In this document: in pieces, positions 13,701-25,500 of the stretch
Layout of the letters: each line of letters opens with the position of its first letter
Numbering within the stretch: position 1 is the first letter of the stretch
Assembly (NCBI RefSeq): GCF_000003815.2
Contig: NC_049986.1
Span: forward strand, 17,353,542-17,413,541
Reading direction: 5' to 3'
Length of the DNA stretch: 60,000 nt
Source of the DNA: Branchiostoma floridae
Lineage: Eukaryota > Chordata > Leptocardii > Amphioxiformes > Branchiostomatidae
Translations under genes and position numbers: made by a program
The notes under the pieces: model-generated
Told to the model about the DNA's origin: nothing
The model's database searches: none
What the model saw: only the letters and a program-made list of their open reading frames with translations

Positions 13701-13887
13701 CCGCACATTTCTACCACATTTGTCACTGATCCAGAGCTAAAAGCAAACTCTGTTGGCCTGACCGGAAATGGCTGGACTCTATATAGCCTGACCCAAAGTC
13801 GGACTGTGTGTTCACAGCCCTGCAGATATATGTCTCTCCGGAAGTGTCAGACATGCGTGCTTTGAAGCTAGGTTGGATGATGTTTAC

Positions 13888-14006
13888 CTTTGCTCCCACC
13901 AGGACACCCAAATGGTAAAGGCAAGCCAGGCCAGGAGTCCCCAGATTCCTGGCCGCTGATGTAAAATTTGTCCTACGTGATCCCGGCCTTCCCTGGGTGC
14001 CTTCAT
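13888..14006 (-). CDS. Candidate first exon with hydrophobic signal-anchor segment
   Basis: On the minus strand an ATG at 14006 (G at -3) opens 39 codons: a charged, arginine-rich N-terminus (MKAPREGRDH) followed by an 18-residue hydrophobic stretch (GIWGLLAWLAFTIWVSWW). The frame reaches a donor-like site GCAAAG|GTAAAC at 13888/13887. This would fit a long signal peptide or a type II anchor. The tryptophan content is odd for a signal peptide. Against it, the donor is non-optimal, the frame stays open past it, and no homologue is recognised. Confidence 0.25.
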
Positions 14007-14102
14007 TACAGGTCCATCACGAATCTGACCTTCATAGACACCAAAACGGGTATCAAATCTCCCAGAAATTTCAAATGTTCTATAAATTCTCTCATATCTC
14101 AA

Positions 14103-15428
14103 GTGTTACATGAGTGTCTAATAGTTTCTTCCATTTGAAACTCAGAGATCTATATCACAATATTGTACTACCATAAGGAAAGCAAATTGGTTCAAGAGAG
14201 ACCTCCAATGTTGAAGACAATTGCAACAGACTCTGGGACCTAGTTTTCTCTGACATTTGACCTCTTGTCCCTTAGATGGCCTGCAATAATTTGTTTTCTT
14301 GTCCATTTTGTCCTGACACTGGACTGGTATTTAAAATCTAACCTCAAGACCTTTTACATTCTTCTAAATACAACATCAAAAGGTACACCATTCCTTGACA
14401 TATTCTGCTGAAAGCACTTCAAACTGAAACAATCCTGTTAGAAATCCTGTAAGCAATTTGAAGCATAAGGAAGCATGGTAATTTGTGCTATATAAATCCT
14501 ACATCATGCTAAATGCAGAACAGACATACACGTGCATGTTTGCATGGCTACTAAGGGCCTATCACAGTTGGGTGTTGAAGAAAGTGCCAGTGGCAAAAAC
14601 TACATCAGTAAAGAAGTCTGCTTTTTATTGCCAATTTGCAGGCAAACAACTCCCTTGCCAATGGGGACCAAAAATATTAACTGAAAATATGTCAATGCAA
14701 CGTCATGAAAAATTGTATATGAAATATAGTCCATGATATTGTGAAGACCAATTTCAATAAATACAGAATGTTGAGAATTTATTTCAGTTTCTATGCTACA
14801 TAGTTTCTTGACAAATGAATACTTTGATCCCCCTTTCCGACAGTGCCTTCTCCAGTAATAAACTGACAGTTGGCACATGGCTGACTGTACATAGCAGAGA
14901 AAAGGTTAAAGAAATATTGATGGGAAAACTTTAGACTGTGACTTTGGGATGGAATGTCCCCAGCACATGTCTGAGTATATTTGTCTCAGAAGTCAGTCTA
15001 ACCTTTAGCGGTAGAAATGTCAGCATTTAACCTCAGAGGCAGTCTTTAAACATCTCAACCCACAGAGGGATTAGAGTAGAGGGGATCTGAGAAAGGGTGC
15101 CTTTGAGTTTTCCAGCATTCAGCGCTAAAGACGATCTACTAAAGACTGTATTATCAGCTCTAGAACACCACGTACAAAGCCAAGGCTGTACAAAATGCTG
15201 TTCTTTATCGCAGAAAAAATAAATTCGTGCCCAGGATTTCCCCCTTGTGCCTCTATGAGCTCAGACAAATATACAAAGACAGAGTTATGTCTGGGGATCT
15301 GAAACTGGGTATATACAGAGTTAAGGTCGGTATCACTGTTTAGATTAGGGAGCGATATCAATGGTAGGGGCGATCTTTGAACACAGTCGGGGATGGAACA
15401 CATCACTTACACTGACATTTGGTGGCAT
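14103..15428. other. No feature recognised
   Basis: AT-rich sequence. Just before the gap, the minus strand carries ATGTCAGT|GTAAGT at about 15415, a strong donor-like site whose upstream exon, if real, would begin in the gap. The minus-strand frame at 15125-15406 has no motif and lies downstream of that donor. Confidence 0.35.
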
Positions 15429-15528
15429 NNNNNNNNNNNNNNNNNNNNNNNNNNNNNNNNNNNNNNNNNNNNNNNNNNNNNNNNNNNNNNNNNNNNNNNN
15501 NNNNNNNNNNNNNNNNNNNNNNNNNNNN
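15429..15528. other. Assembly gap (100 N)
   Basis: Exactly 100 N bases, the usual placeholder for a scaffold gap of unknown length. Open frames crossing it are artefacts. Confidence 0.99.
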
Positions 15529-18500
15529 TGACCCTTTTGGGAGATGCTATTTGCAATCCATAACTGTGGTCAGTTATTGTTTACCTTGCTGTGCAAAGGT
15601 ATTTTCTGAAGAAATAGAGCAGGAATGGGTATTTTGCTAATGAGATACTCCTCGGCTCACAGTGGGAAGTACTCAAAACTCAAACGGTGACCCACGTTCC
15701 AACCATCCTTTAGCCTTTGATAAAATAAACTTTGCCTGATGTTTAAAGAACTGTACCTGGACCATTACACTGAAGACAGAAAAAAAAGCTTTATGGGAAC
15801 ATATGGGAACAGGTCAAAAACATGACACATGTGCCTTGTTAGGGGCATCTATGTTCACATATATATGCTGCATTGTAGTTCAACTTGAAATAAGGATATT
15901 CCATATTCTACATTCTTCCTGGTGCCTTATCCTACAAGGGACACAACTCTGATGACAAAAGGTCTACCTCCATAGGGAGAAGGTTAAGTCAACACTGTAC
16001 TTCTCATGGAAGGAAACTGAACTACCTTGTCTATGTGAAATAGGAAGCCAGATGTCTGGCACTATAAAAGTCATTAACCTTGGTTCAACTAAAACTTGAC
16101 TCTAATTTCTAAGCAACAAAAACAGTGGATGACCCTGCCAACTTTTTCTTCCTGAGAGTGAATCTTGTTTGTAAAATTTACCGAAGGTACCCACCTACAC
16201 GAACACCTACATGAGACTCTATGGGAAGATCGCAGTCAAATCATTTGCAGGTTCATGAGGCTTACATCTTCCTGAAGGATGATTGTATGTCCCCATTAAC
16301 AGTAAGACCCTTGGCCTCCACAAATCCGCTGAAATTCCGAACACATGGGAAGGGGAGGGAAAGGTGCGGACCAGCTAACTGGCCTGGTGAAAAGGAAAAC
16401 ATCCCTAAATTACTTGTAGGGTATGTGGATGCCGAGACTAGGCTGTTGAGAGAGAGGATAAGACCCAGCTGGCTTGTAGCTATAACCAGCAATTTATAAC
16501 AGATTTAAGTTTCCACGATGAATGAGAAAGTACAGAAAGTGAAATGCAGGAGAGCAACAGGCTTATTCAATAGGCTAAACTTATTGTCCTACTTTATACC
16601 TACATGCTGATGGATAACATCATATTTCATTTTTGTCATGCAAGTATGGAGTTAAAAATAGATGCTACAGGCTAACATTGGTGAAACATGGCCAACCCCC
16701 ACAGATTACAGAGATACAGGCACACATATGGCATTGCCCTGCACATAAAGTCAAGCCCACAGACATAAACCAACCTTTCTTTCTAACATTTCATGCAGTG
16801 TTGACTCAATGATAGGCAGATGCTCTGAAGTCTTTCCTCTAACTCCTACTACAAATGGATACAGAACCAGTCCAATGCATCTTCAAAAGTCTGCTTAAGA
16901 TTTAGAGTTCTCCTTCTTCTTTTTATTACTGCCATGTTTACAATCGTCACAAATTCCTCTTCCATTAAAAGTTAGTACCCGAACATCAGAGCAACCAAGG
17001 CCTCTGACCATGAAAGAGCTAAGGCCTGAGGGGATAACGAACATCAGGGTTAACTGCACTTGATTACATGGAATGCAGAATGACCAGTTTGAACATTTTG
17101 ATTCTGAAAACTTAAAAGAGAGATCAGAATTTGTAGAACATTGTAAATCATGGAACAGTAACTTGGACTTTGTAGAAACAATAATTCATAACATAAAAAC
17201 TTCCCCCCTTAACATTTTATTGCCCAGTCCAGATAACCTCTGCTCATAGTATACCAAGCCCTAAAGCTAACAGCTGGGCACAGGAGGCATCTATCAACCC
17301 ATAGCTATCATGTTACCATGGTAACTGAGCTAGGACTGATTCCTTACTCCTCCAAGGGTCATGTCCCTCCTTGTATGGCATCCATGCCTCCATCAAGGTT
17401 GCAATGCCATCTTATCATGTCGCTATCGGTTACATAAACTAACCACATATCCTGCACTTCCCTGCCAGGAGGGCCTACATGCTCCTTTTCCTGTGCTCGA
17501 AATAATTTTTTAAGTCCGTCAGGTTTCCGCCTGGGCAACCTGACTGACTGAAATAGTCAGACAAGCTGAAATGTTGTAGCCAGGTTGTGCCATCAACATT
17601 TCAGGTTGTCCCACTTCCTCCAACTGCAAAATTTCAGGTTGCATACTGCACTACCTGGGTTCAAAATTAAGTTGCTCCAAGCAAACTATGGTTGCATTCG
17701 CAAGTGGGTATTTCAAGCACTGTGTGTTTTGTCAAGCAGAGACAACCAACTTTGATGTCACGTAATTCGTAGAGAAATCCGTCTTATTCACGTAATTCAT
17801 AGTGAGGCAACCAAACTTTGTATAATTGAAGCTAAAGCACTGTAGGCCCCCCATGCAGACCCTCTGCAATCCTTGAGAAAGATATTTCATACCATCAGTT
17901 GCGTTAATCCTCCGCAATAGCGATTCCCACATTTATCAACTTAATATCACTCCGTTTGTATCGCTATGGTAAGCATCTGCATCCTTGTTTCTATTCTAGT
18001 CCTGGCAGATTTAGGGTGGGATTTTCTTCCACGATACCACGGGGCAATACAGTTGTCATTCTGAAGGCTTAGGACTTCAGAACGAGTTAAAAGTACAGGA
18101 AGGTATGAGACTCCAGATGTTGTGTTGAATCCTTTGAATCTCAATGGCATCTGTGTTCTGTTTCTATCAGGGTTCTGCACCTTGCGGGACTTGGCAACAA
18201 TTTGAATCATCCTCCAACTGTACGGATCAGAATTCCAGCCTTAACTGAATTTTCATAACGTCTTGCTGGACAGTTCTTCACATGGGCATTTTTCCAGGTT
18301 ATCTTGGTCTTCAGTTTGGCCTAGTTATCCTATATCATTGTGGCCTAGTGAAATAATAACAAGTAGAAGTAGTGCTGTTTTCAGGCTGTTTTGAAATTAC
18401 CAATCTGTGCTTTTTTCATCTAGGAAATGTAATTAACATGTGTAAAGAACTGTTAGCATAGTAGAAATTTCTGGGTTTTCATCTTACATTAGAGGTAATC

Positions 18501-19497
18501 TGAGAAAATCAGGGATAAGTTAACCTTGGTGCCCTGTCTACAGGGTATTAGGCAGTGGACAGGCCGCTCTTTTGATCACGGATCAGACCAAATCGGCTCA
18601 GACAGACCAAAAATGTGCACACCATCGCGCACGCTTTGTGGTTCTCCCGGACCTGGACCTTCTGTATACATGCAGTAATCCAAGGTCCAGGGACCATGCT
18701 TTATACAGGGCTAAGCTCCATAAAATACAGCTTAATGCTTCCCCTCTTTGTAAGATTTGCAACTTTGTAGGACTGGACACTGTTATATTCTAAAGCCGCT
18801 ACATAAAGCCCCCCAGACACTGTTGTTTTAGCAGTTTGTGGGGATTCATTTTCTGCATTTCATTACTTTTAGTTATTTCTCTTCCCGGTACTCAGTAGTA
18901 GAAAAACAAATTCTTACATTTGAAGGCATTGGACTATGGAAACTTTAAAAGGGAAAGTTTTAAAGCTAATTGTTCTGGACACAGTCCCATCACACTGACA
19001 AATCACGTAGCAGATATTTAGAGACACACTTGTTATTGGGAGGTGGACACAAAAATCTGAAGCAAAATAAACACACTGCCTTTGATGGGAGAGGAAGAAT
19101 GCAGCAGCTCAGCATATTTGGCCATGCAGTTGTCAGGAGCATCTCTTGACTGGAACACAGAAGGAAAGCATTCCTATTGCTAAAAACATTTCTGTGTGTC
19201 CTATGAACCGTTTAGATGATCGGACTTATCAGACACAGACATACAATACTTGGGAAAGGGAAAGAAAAGGGACTTTAAGAGGTGATTCCCTACACTTGCC
19301 AGATGATGTACAATGTTGTTCCCAGGGGTGGATCGTAATGTCAGACTTGCCCCTTTACACAGTGATTAGGTAGAGTAACCAGAACAAATCGATAAGATAC
19401 AACTTTCAATCACTGCACTTACTCTTCCTGCACATCCCAGTTGGTATAGGGCACTTCAACATGAAACTCTGAACATTCAAGTACGAGTCTTGCTTTG
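15529..19497. other. Intron- or intergenic-like DNA, no gene recognised
   Basis: No exon is supported. Around 17500-17700 there are five or more scattered copies of CAGGTT or its complement, forming a loose degenerate repeat. A short perfect inverted repeat occurs at 18652-18661 and 18682-18691 (CCTGGACCTT / AAGGTCCAGG, 20-nt spacer). Overlapping frames on both strands at 16221-16499 are open but have no recognised motif. Confidence 0.4.
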
Positions 19498-19565
19498 TAT
19501 CTTTCAGCCTTGTATGGTTTTTTAAAAGACTGGTGCTTTACAAAACCATACAAGACAGAAAGATA
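19498..19565 (-). repeat. 24-bp inverted repeat with 20-nt loop (miRNA-like hairpin or foldback)
   Basis: The left arm 19498-19521 (TATCTTTCAGCCTTGTATGG, then TTTT) and right arm 19542-19565 are reverse complements at 22 of 24 positions, separated by 20 nt. On the minus strand the two imperfect positions become a U-U mismatch and a G-U wobble, so a minus-strand transcript would fold better than a plus-strand one. Arm length and loop size are in the range of a short microRNA precursor, but a fossil foldback repeat is equally possible. Confidence 0.6.
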
Positions 19566-21092
19566 ATTTATTGAAGACCACAATAAATGATATCTTGTAG
19601 CCTTTTAAATTATCAGAATTCAAACAAAGGGGCTATCCACAAGCTGTCTCTTCCATCAATCACTTGACGTTTTCACCTCATAATGACATCAGCAGTCAGA
19701 GCAAGTTTGGGCTTTGAAGAGACAATTAAAAAGATGAGGCCCTATGGCAGCTGTTGTCAGCTCCTCCCATCTCCACAGGGGGGCAACATACATTATTATC
19801 TGATGGCTACCACATTTTGTTCCTTAGTCCAAAACAAAATATTGAATACAGTAGTATAATAGACATAATATCATTACTACAACTTGCATCTATGGAATTA
19901 CAAAATAAAGGCAATCTCTTTCTTGCATCCATGCTCAAAAAAGATATTATTGAGACCATACCTTAGACTTCTAGCCAATGGATTTCGAACTTCATTTATT
20001 CAGTAACACCAGGCCTCAAAATAATACTAAAAGCTACTGCTGAGTGTACATGTCTTAAGGAATAATGCTTTTTACAGTCTATATAATAGCAATTCATTAT
20101 GGACCTACATATTTATGGCAGCTAATCATAAACAATGGTTTTGGTTTGTTTTTGTAGATCGGAAGGAAAACATGTGCTGACAGTTTTTTAAGGATATATG
20201 TGTCTCTTACCCCAGGACTGAGCAATAACAAAAACAACTCATGGCGTACTGGACGACAGATGCTCTCAAACAGAGGACAAGGTTTTCTGTCTGTCTTACA
20301 TATGGGCGACTTTGTATTTGACAAATAAAAAGGAGGAAAAGCTGGACGCAGAGGTACTTAATTAGACTAAAGGTGTTGCTTGCTGTGGCTTGTTGTACAG
20401 GATAAGGAACATGTGACTGTAAACTAAAGAAACAAGCAAAGACAAGCACCAAGTAAAGACCTAAGTACCTGTACAAAATTCTGTTCAAAACTGACCGAAA
20501 CAAAATTCATTTCTTGACAAAATTATGACGGCTTTGTAAAAAGTACATCCTTACACTCAAGTTATCTGAAGACATCAACATTTTAGAATTTTCCTACACA
20601 AGACTTATACATTAACAAAGTTTTCCAATTTCTTTTGATCTTTTCTTATATAGCTCGGAAATTTTGGTGAGAAACATCAGAGGTGTCAACGTGTCATGTC
20701 CGTTACGGCACCACCAGTACCATGTATAAAACTTTCATTTGAACAACTCAAGTTTGCCAAAGGAATTTGCTGTAGGTACTATCCAGTCTACATTCATGAT
20801 GACATCTTGAACCAAAAACATCAAGAGCTAAAAGCTCTTTACTAAATCCTTATAGACAGATTTCTGACTACTTTTAAAAGCCGATGAAAGCAAGGAGCAA
20901 AGCCTTCTGGAAATATCTTCTCCTTCTTCGCTCACAAGAGAGCTCCCCATCAATCACAGTGAAACAAGCCACTGATAACAGTCCCCTGGCTTTCCAGCTG
21001 CTCTTGCTTTAAATCTCCCCCAATTTTGTCGGCAAAATAGAGACCCCAAAACAGAGAAAATAGCACAAACCTGTATGTGTCGAATCTGCCCA
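19566..21092. other. No feature recognised
   Basis: AT-rich sequence without supported exons, terminal repeats or RNA genes up to the second scaffold gap. Confidence 0.4.
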
Positions 21093-21192
21093 NNNNNNNN
21101 NNNNNNNNNNNNNNNNNNNNNNNNNNNNNNNNNNNNNNNNNNNNNNNNNNNNNNNNNNNNNNNNNNNNNNNNNNNNNNNNNNNNNNNNNNNN
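21093..21192. other. Assembly gap (100 N)
   Basis: Exactly 100 N bases marking a scaffold gap of unknown size. The two minus-strand frames that cross it are artefacts. Confidence 0.99.
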
Positions 21193-22341
21193 GATCAAGG
21201 TCTAACTGATGGTAAGAAAACAGCCTTTTTAGCAAACATTGGCAGGAAAGAAAGTTGAGTTCTTGGCAGTGATCTCCTGCCTTGTTAATTTTCAGACAGA
21301 CCAGACTAGACCAGGCTGGACTCTTTCAGCGCTCACTGATGGAGAGATATCAGGACATGGTTTATGCACAAGTTCAAACCTGAGGTGCTGAGGGGTAAGT
21401 CACAAGGACTCTGATGGTCTGTACCTTGTTTGCTGGTTCTCCTGAACATGGTTGAAGTTTGAGGTGAAAGAAGGGTTCTAAGTGGATAAAGGTATTGGTA
21501 AAGACTCTGTTACAGACAACATGCATCTTTATCTCCTGAATGTTTTGATAAAGTAGCAAGACCAAGGACAATGCCCATGCACTAGATGTCCTAGCCTGGA
21601 TTTGAGGTTGCAGAACTTTTTTCTTTTTTCTTACCAAGCTGAAATGGAGTTTGTTGCCATTTTTAGCTTGGCTTGGTAGAATCACTGTACATGTTCATTT
21701 GACCACTTCAACATCATTGATTATGGTTGAAAACCATAGTCTCAATTTCTTACCAAAATCAAAATGGAGCTTTATCTGTGAGTGGCCACATATCATGATA
21801 TCCAATCACATTATAAACCATTTCAGAAGGACACATTGCTTCATACTCTTGGGATTTGGTAGGATGTTTTGAATGTAACTTTTAGACATACAACAGTTGT
21901 AGTCATCAGTTCTTACATCAGGGATCTGTGCCCAGGATACCTATAAGAGGTCTCAGTTGGCTTCCCGTGCTGTTTACACATCAAGTCGGGAATGTTTTCT
22001 TGCTTTCACTACCCTGAAAATTAATCCCTTTCCACTTTCAGGTTCCATGAACTTGTCAGGGTCACCCAAAACAACAGCCAGAAAATCACAATTTACCAAG
22101 AAATGGGCAAAATGTGCAGTTTATGTTTTCAGGACACGCATGACCTTGTACAACCTTGAAAAGGATTATTACAGGGGAATCTGGTTGATAAGTAAGTTAT
22201 GACAGTTTCCATTCCTCCCACGTGGGCCGACCCTTGACCCTTTTGCAGCTGAACAAGAGATGTGTAGTCATTAAAGGCTGGAAGGTTAGTAGGTGATGTT
22301 TGGAACAGGTGCTCATGACAGAACATTAGCTAGAGATAAGT
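21193..22341. other. No feature recognised
   Basis: Sequence between the second gap and the small MITE. No exon or repeat was recognised. Confidence 0.4.
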
Positions 22342-22514
22342 TAATCTCCAAGCAGATCCTACAATGGCATAAGATACTTCCAAACTGGCCAAGGAGTGTA
22401 GTCAGCCAAGAGGTGTACATTTGCTGGGTAGCGAAACACACTCCTAAGTCGTCTTCATTCCTCTGCCAGCTTTTGATTGTAATATATGCTACCGTAGGAT
22501 CTGCTTGGAGATTA
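22342..22514. mobile_element. Small MITE with 21-bp perfect terminal inverted repeats
   Basis: The left end 22342-22362 (TAATCTCCAAGCAGATCCTA, then C) is the perfect reverse complement of 22494-22514. The span is 173 bp with no coding capacity, typical of a miniature inverted-repeat transposable element. The ends are TA-containing (T-TA-ATCTCC and GGAGAT-TA-G), so insertion at a TA dinucleotide with TA duplication is the simplest reading; if so, the mobile unit proper is 22344-22512. The mobilising transposase is not identified. Confidence 0.8.
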
Positions 22515-25500
22515 GAGATTAACTAGGAACCCTTCAGTCATTACACAAAGCTAAGACATAAAGCAAGATCACTGCCATGGACATCTCTGTCACCTGTGTA
22601 TGTTTAGCTTTAAAAGCTAGGCAGGTCTTATTACTTATAAGCCCCCTAGTATTTGCAATTTTTGTTTGGCTAATTGCGGCAGTTCATAATATGGAAGAAG
22701 AATTAAAATGCAATGAAGTCTTAAAGTATAATTTTTCATACAAAGACTTCTTCTTTTGTCATTGTGAATTGAAAGGATGCATGGCACTTTCTAGTCATAG
22801 ATTTTGCATGTCTCCTAGATCATTTAACTTTTTCCCTGCTGTTATGGTCAATTCATGGTATATCTATTGCACTGAAGATGTTGATGGTACATTGAGACTA
22901 TAGATACTTAAAATCATAGTATACGTTTTTGCTTGATATTAGAAAGGGAAATCATGAAAAGTGAAACCAACAAAACTACTAATTATGATTGTCAACTGAA
23001 GGCCATTTTTATCTTGTTGTCTTGGTTACCAATGTAGAGTATTCAGAAATGTGATAAAAATCATATGCACCTTGTCTAACCCAGAGGCTCTGGATTACCT
23101 CAAACAATACAGACAAGAGTTGGGAGGCATGGCAGTCATTTTTGCCCTGACCTCAGAGACCAGGTAATGTCGGGTTAGAGTTGTCAAAACAATAGAAACA
23201 TGCAGCAGGTCCAGGGGCAAGACCCATTTCAAAACATCCAGTGGACCAATGGGCACAGACAGGCAACTGCCAATTAAAGAAATTACAGGACTAATTGTAT
23301 CTGAGGTATCAAATATCATTGAATTTTGCAACTTGAAATGCCAACAACTCTTAAAATGTAGACAAATCTGACAGTCTCATTTTAATGGATTCCTTGCATA
23401 ATGAAAAAACAAACTTAGAGAATGTCACACTTTCCTAGATTCTTCATTATCTTTCAAAAATCTTTGGCAACAAAAGTCGCCAAATACTTTTTTACTGTGT
23501 CCAAATTTAGATTGCAATTCAACACTTTGGGCTGCCCCATTTTCAAGAGTATTGTGTCTACATAAGATGCAACAGGTAAAACAAAACCTCAGGTTAAAAT
23601 GTGTACAATGTTATCAAAGTTGGATCTAAAAAAAAGCATGACAATCTGAGCTTCAGACTCAGAAGTGTTAAGCAATTGAGTTTAAGAGTGTCTAGACTAG
23701 GAGGAATTCTCTGTACCCACCCACTCACCCATCCTAAACAGGGCAGGGAAATCAGGCTAAGCACCCACAACCTGTGCACTTTCCTGTCGCCTGGAGACCC
23801 AGTCACTCTTTGATGACAAATGTTCCTGAACATTTGAAGGAAGCTGAACAAGTTACCCTGGTAGTAAACTTCATTTCCAACTGCTCTGACGAGAGTGCTT
23901 CTACGAAGTACGTTGTCAAACAAGCCGCAAGTTTATGGTCGATAGACAAACATAACAACTTAAGGTACAAAGAAAACTTTCGCTCATCTTACCTCTGACT
24001 GACCGGTCACAGACCCTATAGGAATGTCCAAAAGCATCTGTTTATACGGACAATGATTGCTGAAAGTTTGTGGGCTAAACACTGAATTCTTTGGCATGTA
24101 CGACGTTGTATTTTCATGCCTCTTGTCAGTCTGAAACTAGTAGACCTTGTTAATTCCTAGGTGTAACTTGCTCAGAAAAAAACATGTGAAACTGCTTTTT
24201 TATCAACACCATTCTAACAAAAGTTCAACACTTCCTGGGAGGTAAAGGAGTCAAAACATCTTCCCAGGAAGAATTCAAGACCTTGAAGGAAAACTCCTGC
24301 AAATGGGCAATGGTCAAGTCCGACTGCATGCATGAACGGAAGATTTCCTCCACAACAACAGAAACATGCACCTTAACAAGTTCACGGTTACGAGCGAGAA
24401 ATTTCCTGTTTTAACTCCAGGGGTGATTACTGACACAAACGAGAGGAACTAATCAGGACTCGGAGGTGACTAAGTCGTGTTTGGGGACGTTCTTCCGTTG
24501 GTGGTGTTGTCGGCGGATCAACCATCAGGAGTGGCTCTCTGACAAACGGATGGGTCTGCGGTAGGTTGATCTTGTGTGAGGCACGGACTGTTAACTACAG
24601 CAACAAAGCAACTCACAAATTGACTCTTGATAATGACCACCTCCAGTCAACCTTCCCATCATATCCTTCCGCTTTTAACCCACACAAACAAATAAATGAA
24701 CGTCAGCAGGTGCTTTCTCTCAACTACCTTTATCACCTGTGCTAAACTAGACCTCCTTTGTTGATGACTTTCATGTATAACCTGGAAACCTCCACTGATT
24801 TTAAAAAGACAGCATGGTAATAGTTTTCAACAGATGCTTTGGCGTGGCAGTCTGCCAGCCAATCTGTGTTGTGGAAACTTGTGGCATGTTGAAATATGGT
24901 GCTGAGGATGAGTTTCCCCATCTTGTTGGGGTCCGATGATGAAAGCCACCCTGGTGTTTGTGTACACACCGCGTTTTAACATTTGTCTAACATTTCCGAT
25001 GAAACCTTGCAAAGTGAGAGAGTAGCCTACAAAGGGATTTCATCCTTTTTACCACCCTTAGGTTGCATAATTAGGTGGCTATAATCTGTAGTTAAAAGTG
25101 TCATTTTGAAAGTTAGAACACATGATTGCAAAAAATCAGTCTACTGTTTTTTCCTTGACTGAACATTATTTGGTAGCCAATGCTTCATGTTCTATAAATC
25201 AAGTGAAGATTATTGCTAGATAGTTCTGCAATAATGTCAAGTTCTAACAAGTTTACCAGTCTCTTATTGCATGACCAGGCAGCTAGATTTCCAACTGATA
25301 CATTTTAATCAATGGTAAAAGGATAAACATGTGTTCTACAGCTTTGCTTCACATCAAGTACAAGTCCGAGACTTTGTTTAAGTCTCCAGTGTAACATTTT
25401 AACCAGACTATAAAACAACATGTAACATGTGTTTTCATGCTTTTCTTTGCTGGAGGCAGCCAGCATATTTTTGACCATAGACTTTGCTTTAAATTTCAAG

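Noticed and set aside
13880-13960. Possible collagen Gly-X-Y exon
   Set aside because: Pro/Gly codons suggested it, but no frame keeps glycine at every third residue.
15419-15640. Open frame running through the first N gap
   Set aside because: Frame continuity across 100 undefined bases is meaningless.
20950-21235. Two minus-strand frames through the second N gap
   Set aside because: Same artefact: the N bases simply contain no stop codons.
22577-22903. 108-codon plus-strand frame with a hydrophobic segment
   Set aside because: Codons follow the AT-rich background, there is no known domain, and no promoter or splice evidence.
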